From Meghimatium bilineatum (taxonomy: Eukaryota; Mollusca; Gastropoda; Stylommatophora; Philomycidae), in contig CM067312.1 of the NCBI GenBank assembly GCA_034231615.1, positions 2,087,001 to 2,151,000 of the forward strand: a stretch of DNA of 64,000 nt. Direction: 5' to 3'. Positions 56,401 through 64,000 of this stretch are shown here, piece after piece. Position 1 is the first letter of the stretch; every line of letters begins with the position of its first letter. The notes beneath the pieces are model-generated. The model had not been told where the DNA came from. It made no database searches and worked only from the letters and a program-made list of their open reading frames with translations. A program made the translations under genes and the position numbers.

Positions 56401-57244
56401 CCGATTGGTGTAGTTTTTTTTCTCTTTTTCAGTTTGTTATGTCATTTATGTCATCCTTCTGCTCATTAGGGTTAGATCATATATATATATATATATACTG
56501 ATCTTTTCCAATATGATGGTCATTTTTCTGCTCACAAGACCATATCACAGGAGGAATAGTAGAGTGGACACTGGGTTATTTTAGTATTTGTAGTAATTCA
56601 GTAATTAAGTCATTAACTATCCTAGTTAAGTAGATAAATGGGAAGGTACACAATATCTTGCTGGAACACCACCTTTTCAACCAAATACCAAGGTATATGT
56701 CGATGGTATCCTACAATTCGATGCATATCAGCCCATACTGGTACCATGTTAGGTGTTCAGTTTGTAATTGCCCTATGATTGTTTCTGGTTCACCTATTGT
56801 GTGTCTTGTATTGTTTGTGACTTTTTTTCCTTGGATCTCCGTGCATTTCCCTACAGTACTGAGAGCAGATATTGAAGATTTCTTAATTTTCGGCTAGTAT
56901 GTTTCCTGGCTTATCTTTGGTTGCTTGTGTGGCTGGTTGAAATCGTGTTATGTGTTTTCTTCTTTAAACCTGTTGACATAACCTTGTTCGTGAAATTGTT
57001 ATCTATTGCTAATGTAGTTTTTCTTGTCCTGCGTATTCATTGTATTCTTCTATTTTCTCTAGTATGTTTATTGTTCATCACTTTGTATGTCACCTTTTGT
57101 GTTATTGTATTCGGATGTTGATCAATTGTAATGTTTCGTCTGTGAAGTTATACTTTTCTTTTCTCACAACTGTAGGTATATCAGCTTGTGCATATTCTAA
57201 CATTGATTCTTTATTATTGTTGTTCATATTTTGCTGACGCACCA
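56401..57244. other. Unassigned intron sequence
   Basis: T-rich plus strand without a recognised element; a (TA)n at 56478-56500. It replaces the expected 3' half of the LINE to its right. Confidence 0.4.
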
Positions 57245-59705
57245 TCTATTTGCCCATAAGGTTAGAGCATCGATAGCTCTTTGTATTTGTTTAGTGGCCA
57301 CTGTTGCATGTTCTTCCGTGCACCAGATCACCAGGTCGTCAGCATACATTGCCACTTTGATCCCGTGTGGTAGTTCAGCAACTAGGTCATTGATGTAAAC
57401 CAAGAAAAGTGTGGGTCACAGGAATCCTCCCTGGGGGACTCCATGACGCAGTAGAATTTTCTTGCTCTTGCGACCATCTAATTATACCCTGGGTCTTCTA
57501 TTATGTAGGTATGATTTTACCCATTTGTACATTCTTAAGCTAACCCTGCAATTTCGCAATTTCTTTAGGAGCCCTTCTTTCCAGACCTTATCAAATGCTT
57601 TCCTGAGGTCTATCCATGCTGCTAGTACCAGTTTCTTATTTTGGAAGGCACCCTCAAACTCTTGGGAGAGGTAGGTTGCCTGATCTTCAGTAGAGTAGCA
57701 CTGTCTGAAGCCTGCTTGCTGTGATACCAGAAGGTTTTCACTTTCAAGGTACCCCTAAGATTGATAATGCGTTCCATTGTTTTGCATAGACAGCTTGTGA
57801 GGCTGATGGACCTGTAGTTAGAGACTGTGTTGCCATCTTTTCCTGATTTAAGGAGTGGTATCATTATTGCTTCTCTCCACGCCTGTGGTACATTACCTGT
57901 GGACCAGCTTGTGTTAAAGATCTGCAGTAGCTTTGCTCTTGCTGCAATTCCCAGGTTTCTAATCATTTCATTGGACACTCCATCAGCTCCAGGGGACTTT
58001 TTCATTTTCAATTTGGATATTGCATGCTCCAGTTCTCTCATTGTGATTGGTGTCTCCATGACTTCAGGTATAGGTTCGCCTTGTCCAGTGTTTTGCTGGT
58101 CTCTCGAACCTCCTGTTGTTTGTCTGGGCTGACTTTGACGTTATTGTCTTCTGCAAAGGAATCTGCAAAGTAATCAGCTGCATGTTTACCTGTTAAAATG
58201 TTTCTATCTTTATAAAGTGTGATCCTGTTATTTCTCCCTGTACCTTCATCATTTAGTTGTTTTACAAGTTTCCATAATTTCCTAGTTTCTCTTTCTAGGT
58301 TCAGCGACTCTATTTTTTCTTTCCAGCTGCTCCGTCTGGCTTGTAACTTGGCTCTTTTAAATTTAGCCTTTATTGATATTTGTTGTGATGTTCTTGGCTA
58401 GGTCTGTTCTCAGCCTGCTGTCTAGATGTTTCCTTCTCATTTTGCAGCTTTTCCAGTTAATCATTCCAATAGGGTTTGTAGTTTTTGCGTGCCCTCTGGT
58501 GTATGGTTTTACTAGAAGCATGTAGTATACATCTATTAAATTCACTCACTGCTCTATTGATGTCTTTGTCCAAGTTCATGTCCTTAGCTAGAACACTGGT
58601 TAAATGCTGGTAAATTTTCCAGTCTGCCCTTTTATAGTTGCACATAGTGAGCGTGCTGCTGTCCTTGGTAAATTCATTGTCGATTTCAAGAAATACTGGT
58701 CTGTGGTCACTACCCCCAAGCTGCTTTCCAACGACACGTGTGATGTTCCATTCCAAGCCTGGTGAGTGGAATGCCAGGTCTGGTGTAGAGGTGGTGTGCC
58801 ATGCTCTCGAGTAGAAGGTTGGTGAGTGTGCTGGCTGGTTAATAAGGATAAGATTATTTTCATCCTGCCAGCTCTCAAGTTCCTCGCCTCTCTTGTCGAT
58901 ATGATCGTAGCCCCAGCTCTGAGAGTGGCTGTTGAAGTCACCACACACCATAAGTCTCTCTTTGGAATTGTGTCTAGTGTCAATAGTTTATCATTTGGGC
59001 AGTAGTAGTTCAGGAGATGGAATTCTGCACTGTCTGTTTTAGGTGGAGAATCTGGTATTCTGCCCCTTCCATATATACTTCCAGCTGACATGCGCTGATA
59101 TTGTTTTTAACAAGTGTCAGAATTCCACCCTTTCGCCTGTCCTTTCTGTCAGACTGGTAGCACTGGTAGCCTCTGATTTTGAAGGCTATGTCGCTGCTGA
59201 GGTGTGTTTCTTGGATACAGCATATACTAACTTGTTCTTCACTGAGGACATTTTCAAGTTCCAATTTTTTGCTGTATCCATCTCTTTCACTGTTGACACC
59301 ATCAGCATTCCAGTGCATTATTTTTATTGGTCGTTTGTTTGTTTGGCCAGTAGCTCTATTCCCTTGCCTCCTGGCTCCTCGGGGCAATTAAGAAGGACTT
59401 CCAGTAACTGAGGTTGGGCCCTTTCGATGTATAGGGCCCGGCACGTCCCTGCCTGAACGTCCGCCACAGGGCAGGCACAATAACTATTTATAAATACAGA
59501 CATGTTTCCATTGTGTTTTGTGCGTGGCATCCTGATTATCTGTGCGCCTTTTGGCTGGATGCCTCCGTCTTCAGCACTCTGCTTTCTTGGGCAGGACTAT
59601 GGTCCTGGTCTAGTGGGACTGCCCGACCAGTCTTAGTTTCCAGCCCCTGATGGCTGAACTAAGCCCCATCACCACTAAACGGTGCTGGCCTCGATGGGGG
59701 AAAAA
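57245..59705 (-). mobile_element. I/Nimb-like LINE with intact 5' end, missing 3' half
   Basis: Minus strand from 59705: a 5' leader, then the endonuclease: IKIMHWNADGVNSERDGYSK, ISCCIQETHLS-like, CQLEVYMEGAEYQI, VVCGDFNSHSQSWGYDH, TPDLAFHSPGLEWN, LGGSDHRPVFLEI, all catalytic segments of an apurinic-type nuclease. RT follows: METPITMRELEHAISKLKMK, SPGADGVSNEMI, WREAIMIPLLKSGKD, NYRSISLTSCLCKTMER (58059-57780), GVPQGGFL-PTLFLVYINDL and MYADDLVIWC (about 57345). It stops near 57245, so the thumb and RNase H are lost. A whole 5' end with a lost 3' end is unusual for a LINE. The 5' end lies 75 bp ahead of the next exon of gene 2. Confidence 0.88.
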
Positions 59706-59779
59706 AACAACATATAATTTCGTAGTGGTCATTCAATGTATTATGTAATTATCCTTACTTGAAATATTTTCTGTTTCAG

Positions 59780-59938
59780 TGGACCTGGCAATAAATATGA
59801 TAAACAAGCAAAGAACTGCAGAATATTTAAGAGATTCTGATGATTCAACCTGCAATCCAGATACAAAATCCAATAGTGTCTTGATGACGATAACAGAAGA
59901 CTTCTCGTTTTACTGGTTAAGGATAGTCGTCATTCCCG
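59780..59938 (+). CDS. Lectin-like (FTP/F5-8C-type) domain exon of gene 2, first part
   Basis: Acceptor TTTTCTGTTTCAG, 159-bp exon, donor CCCG|GTAAGA, phase 1 at both ends. With one base from 51794 it reads MDLAINMINKQRTAEYLRDS, DDSTCNPDTKSNSVLMTITE and DFSFYWLRIVVIPG. The layout (an N-A-N-like start, D-DDSTC, then a strand pattern closing with YWLRIVVI) is that of the first half of a galactose-binding-like fold domain of the fucolectin/F5-8C group, often found after one EGF module in molluscan receptors. Such domains bind sugars, commonly fucose, with calcium. The second half should be in the next exon, which was not found before 64 kb. The domain name is tentative; exon boundaries are strong. 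Confidence 0.7.
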
Positions 59939-60280
59939 GTAAGATATGCATCAAATTAAATGCAGCTTTATGTACATATTGGTTTTATTATATATTTGTA
60001 AATGATTGTAGACTATGGTGCTATTGTGTAAATGTAGTATGATAGATGTTACCATAGATGTGTAATGGTAGCGAGGAACACAAATATATTTTACTTGCTA
60101 CAGAAAATTCAGAAAGTCTACAATCCTGCCAGATATATTATCTCTACCTGTTCCATCCGTAAAACACATATCTTGACTGACTGAAAATGTTTCTTTCAGT
60201 CGTTAGTAAACATCTCCATGATTCTTTACAGATAGTAAGCATGACATGACTATCTGTCACTGTCGCCCGCTCACACTTAC

Positions 60281-60389
60281 CGTATCTTCCCACTGGATGT
60301 CTGCTCCCTTCACAGGGTCATAACACACTCGAAGGGTAGTATCAATGTTTTCAAGCGTTTCCTTGACACCCACATGTGGTAGCCAGGGT
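60281..60389 (-). CDS. Host exon on the minus strand, gene unknown
   Basis: Minus strand: acceptor CTAGTCGTCTAG, 109-bp exon, donor GATACG|GTAAGT. It reads PWLPHVGVKETLENIDTTLR then VCYDPVKGADIQWEDT, one extra base at the start (phase 1) and phase 0 at the end. The composition is that of a globular protein; strands and helix alternate. I could not place the family. It lies 340 bp behind the lectin-like exon of gene 2 and in the opposite direction, so it belongs to a nested or overlapping gene, or a fragment of one. Confidence 0.5.
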
Positions 60390-61950
60390 CTAGACGACTA
60401 GTTCAGGATGCAAGGAACTTTGTCTTCTTTCCAGACACTCACAGGAGGCGATTTTAAAAAGCAAGAGACATGACGACAATCTAGAACATGTTAACAAATC
60501 GTTACTGCACGATAGCCCTCGATTTATTTCTTGATTTCTTACGAACATTTGCAGTTGTGTTCTTTTGAAACCGATTTCAAGTTGACGCGGAATGTTAATA
60601 GTAATATCACGCAATTGGGTCCACAGATCTGAGAGAAGCAATTAAATATGTGAGAAATGTGTGTGCCCAAGAATTCCATGGTGATTTTGGTATACTGCTG
60701 CATTGGAGTGCCTCCTTCACGAATTCTTCTTCTTATTTGATATCCCAAGACATGGCAATGGCAAGCAATTAACTCTGCCTTACTATGTGCAGTAATGTCT
60801 CTCAGAATTTTGTTTCCTACCTAGAAGACTTCAGCTTTCGGCTTAGTGTAACGTCTATAGAAGGAGCATTCTGCTCAGAGTGTGTATATGTCACGATACC
60901 AGTTGATAGTTTACCGTGTTTATCCATTGAACGTCGCTCTTCCTACGAAGCGCTTCGCAGCCAACTAACCATTACTCGTGTAGGAATGATCACTATCATC
61001 CATGTTGTCCTAATTTCCCAGACGTATTTTCTTGTGTATGAACTGATTTAGGAAATAGCGACAGTCGAATTACATTCAGGACTGATAAACGTTCTCCTAG
61101 AAGAGATCCTGCTTTCCTAAACTGATCGTGGATTTGGCGTTGGACATATGCATTTTTCACCTAAATATTCTTGAAACTAACGGGATTGAACCAGTCCGTC
61201 AAACGGCAAAAAATTGCCTAGCAACTACCGTGCATGATTTTCTCCGTACATAACACAGGACGTGATTGTGTTATGACTCTTATGTCATTGCGCTTATCAC
61301 CCACATAAATTGATATAAATTGCGATAATCTTGGACGAGTAGACGAACACTTTTTGTGTACTTTTTGACATGTATTGCCCCTATTCTATCTCTTTTGAGC
61401 AGTGTTGCGCAAATGTGACTGTCGAGTTAGAAACGCTGCGTCTAGCACGCATTGCTTGTTGCAGAATCAATGTGTACTAATAGTAGCACCATATGTTAGC
61501 GAAATCTACTTATATCAGTACTGTGACCCGGGCCGCCCCTTCTATGTTTCAGCATATTTGGTTGATCAAGAAGAAATGAACAAATGAACTAATGAAACTG
61601 TGTCGACTTTCTGCCGTGTGTTGTGGCGTTGATGTATAAAGTTACTGCCTGTCACTTTGGGGCCAATTCTCATTCCATCTACATCCTCCACATCTACCGG
61701 AACCATCAAAAACTTGTTGGTCAAGATATCAACAAAATCAGAATTTATTTATGTTTCCAGTGTGCACCACGAGAATGTAATTTGAGGATGGCAGATTATC
61801 TGCTAACTGGGTGAGCACGAGAGAATTACTAGACCATTTTCACCGCCCTTCAAGGAGTACATAAACTTCCACAAAATTCCGCAACAAAACCATGCCTTTG
61901 AGACAACAACAAAAATTATACACAATTCTGGTGTCAATATGGCTAATCAG
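60390..61950. other. Sequence without recognised features
   Basis: Slightly less AT-rich than the surroundings. A 12-bp palindrome CGAAGCGCTTCG lies at about 60947-60958. Minus-strand readings such as LRSVDPIA-YYY at 60630-60580 hint at an old mobile element but are too weak to name. Confidence 0.3.
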
Positions 61951-61959
61951 CTGAGTAGG

Positions 61960-62098
61960 TAATCCACAGGTAGGCCTGTGGGTACTCAACTGTGGGTACT
62001 CAACTGTAGGTACTCGACTGTGGGTACTCAACTGAGTAAGGAAGGCCTGTGGGTACTCAGCTGAGTAAGGAAGGCCTGTGGGTACTCAGCTGAGTAAG
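61960..62098. repeat. Short tandem repeat, GGTACTCAACTG / GGTACTCAGCTGAGTAAGGA type
   Basis: Copies of GTGGGTACTCAACTG (15 bp) pass into copies of AGGCCTGTGGGTACTCAGCT plus GAGTAAGGA (29 bp). Confidence 0.85.
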
Positions 62099-62100
62099 GT

Positions 62101-62199
62101 ATGACAATGTGGTTAATCAACTGATTAAGTCATGTTTGTTTGTCGGAAAGTGTATGGTCTGTCATGAATTATGTGTTCACAGATAAATAGTTATTCTAT
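62101..62199. repeat. 99-bp direct repeat, left copy
   Basis: Matches 63272-63370 with three mismatches. It begins ATGACAATGTGGTTAATCAA and ends AGATAAATAGTTATTCTAT. The flanks differ. Confidence 0.95.
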
Positions 62200-62886
62200 T
62201 ATAATCACTTTACACATTTGTGTCTCAAACTGGCGTGTGCGCCACTTGGTTGCGATTATACATCACTGACCACATAGAGTTCATAATTAACAACAAAAAC
62301 ATGTATAGAGTTAGATATTTTGAGAAACTTAAATGTAACCATACATAAGGGTGGCAAGCAGAAACATTATAAAGTATATCAGGAAGGCCCCGGGTAACAC
62401 ATGAAATATGGGTTTGATGTGCGTAGTACGACATAAAATACAACATACATGAACTATATACAGTGGTAAATTAGGCAAGTATGGTCATTTTGAGGGTCAT
62501 CGTGAGAAAAATGAAATCAAATCCTCCTTTTAATAGAGAAGTAGAACATGGTAAGAATGCACACACTACCAGCACGCAAACACACACACAAGTGGTAATA
62601 CAAGCAGACACGCCTAAATATATATGGCATATCATCTAATGAATGGTGCTTTCTAAAAATACAGGAATGGGATGTTTGAAAGAAAAGTATTTGTCCACCA
62701 ATCCAAACGATTCAATATAGACGTCTCACACCTGACCCAAGTTAACAGTTGTCCCAATGTGTACACCAACCTTATCAACGAATCGACATAATCACTGCCA
62801 ATAGTAACATTCGTATCACGTAACTCCGTAGCGCAAAGCTATAATTCTAAGGAATATAACAAGATAAATTAATTCCATACACAAGA

Positions 62887-63090
62887 CGACGCGAACCAGC
62901 TGATTCGAACTCGTGACACGTTGATACAAATTGAGACAACGCGAACCAGCTGATTCGAACTCGTAACACGTTGATCACAAAGTGAGACAACGCGAACCAG
63001 CTGATTCGTACTCGTAACACGTTGATCACAAAGTGAGACAACGCGAACCAGCTGATTCGAACTCGTGACACGTTGATCACAAAGTGAGAC
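62887..63090. repeat. 51-bp minisatellite, 4 copies
   Basis: Units of ACGCGAACCAGCTGATTCGA plus ACTCGTAACACGTTGATCAC and AAAGTGAGACA. The minus strand of each unit holds GAGTTCGAATC, which resembles a pol III B box, but no A box or tRNA fold goes with it. Confidence 0.93.
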
Positions 63091-63271
63091 GTCTTACACT
63101 CAACACCAGGGGAGATCATACATTAACACAAAAATAAAAATATAATGTTTGGTGAGGATGGTGCAGAAAAATAAGATTGTCGCCCTCATTTTCCTGGGCG
63201 ATGAATATCCAAATGTCATGGACCATAACATACACAGATGTGTGAATACGAAACGCATAATGATCATACAT

Positions 63272-63370
63272 ATGACAATGTGGTTAATCAACTGATTAAG
63301 TCATGTTCGTTTGTCGGAAAGTATATGGTCTGTCATGAATGATGTGTTCACAGATAAATAGTTATTCTAT
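63272..63370. repeat. 99-bp direct repeat, right copy
   Basis: Partner of 62101-62199, 1171 bp apart. See that entry. Confidence 0.95.
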
Positions 63371-64000
63371 AACCACTGATACAGATATATGCACCCAATG
63401 AAATCAAATGACGGTATAAGTAGTATATAAGGTGCATTTGGATGTATATTTTCCTGGCACCAATGACAAAGAAGGAAAAACCTGGCACCAAAGACAAAGA
63501 AGAATTAATTCCAAGGATAACAAGGCTTAGCTGAGTTTTTCTGGGGTTTCTGGGGTTTTCGTGAGGTATTTTTAAAAAAAAATATTTGGAAATTTTTTAT
63601 TTTGAGCTTAGTTTATTGTTAATTTTATTTATTGTCTAGAGTTTTCGTGTATTGTTTCTTTTTGAGCTTTTCCACTGTTTACTATTTAATGTAGTACCGT
63701 AGGATGTCTCCGGCCTTTACTTGTTGTTATTGTTGTGATATCTTGTTATATAAATAAACTGTCAAAAGGGTAATGGCGAGTCGTCTCTACATACACAAAT
63801 GATTCTCAAAAACCGTCTACCTCTTCTGTAATGTAGGTGTTGGTAGAATACACATGTCGGTTATTGCCAGGTCGGGTGTTACATGTGATAAGTCTCCTTG
63901 GTATTATAGATAAAAGGGGAATACATAATGGTCACATATATACAAACAACCATAGATAAAACATGAAGCTTTTTGAGTTGTGTTGAATATGTTTTTTATT
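63371..64000. other. Right end of window, no recognised gene
   Basis: A short direct repeat CCTGGCACCAAAGACAAAGAAG is present twice at 63450-63510, and a TATAAATAAA stretch lies at 63750. No exon of gene 2 was found. Confidence 0.4.

Noticed and set aside
61402-61587. Cysteine-containing plus-strand frame behind gene 2's lectin-like exon
   Set aside because: Considered as the next exon, but the phase does not fit, there is no good acceptor and the cysteine spacing is not EGF-like.
61750-61810. Possible 50-bp exon between TTTATGTTTCCAG and GTGAGC
   Set aside because: The splice-like borders are good, but phase 1, required after 59938, meets a stop at once.
62887-63090. tRNA-like B boxes (GAGTTCGAATC) on the minus strand of the 51-bp array
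   Set aside because: No A box at the right distance and no cloverleaf; repetition is due to the array.
63420-63780. LTR-like stretch with TATA-like and AATAAA-like words
   Set aside because: No second copy in the window, no convincing ends and no coding remains; the words are common in AT-rich DNA.

Overview
The window is animal nuclear DNA, most likely from a mollusc or another lophotrochozoan. It is AT-rich. Its genes are split into short exons with GT-AG introns, almost no long open frames belong to the host, and most of the length is retroelements, DNA transposons and minisatellites. The cell-surface genes have the EGF-plus-lectin-like design common in molluscs; species cannot be fixed from sequence reading alone.

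Host genes. (1) The left edge (+) carries the 3' end of an EGF-type receptor gene: an EGF-like exon (2384-2518) and a last exon with transmembrane helix, short tail and stop (6640-6767). (2) A minus-strand acyl-CoA synthetase gene, very like ACSF2, is seen as three consecutive in-phase exons (33223-33116, 30594-30446, 20122-19981); its first and last exons were not found. (3) The right third (+) holds the 5' half of a second EGF-type receptor: signal-peptide exon (48871-48946), EGF exon (51657-51794) and a lectin-like exon (59780-59938), all joined in phase 1 and continuing past the right edge. Genes 1 and 3 are probably tandem paralogues. (4) Three minus-strand exon candidates (36868-37008, 40874-41091, 60281-60389) could not be named.

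Mobile elements. Three I/Nimb-like LINEs with RNase H (1-808, 10053-11760, 38916-40450) and a fourth (11996-14935) split by another LINE with a 14-bp target duplication; another I-type LINE (43430-47990) split by an RTE element; several RTE-like copies (19600-19975, 20266-21895, 33955-34340, 40455-40680, 46336-47396, 54057-54990); two Penelope-like elements (16573-19169, 55062-56400) plus scattered Penelope ends with hammerhead-like motifs; a pair of hAT transposons (25405-26794 and the nearly whole 26933-29337); pogo-like MITEs; and strong fold-back hairpins clustered at 33.8-35.2 kb.

Repeats. About twenty tandem arrays occur, units 23-75 bp. The most striking pattern is that several of them are amplified pieces of mobile elements: the 75-bp array is the 3' end of an RTE LINE, the 31-bp array is an internal piece of a Penelope RT, the 38-bp and 72-bp arrays are pieces of one LINE RT gene, and a 40-bp array is the end of a MITE. 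The arrays and insertions account for the very long introns of the host genes.
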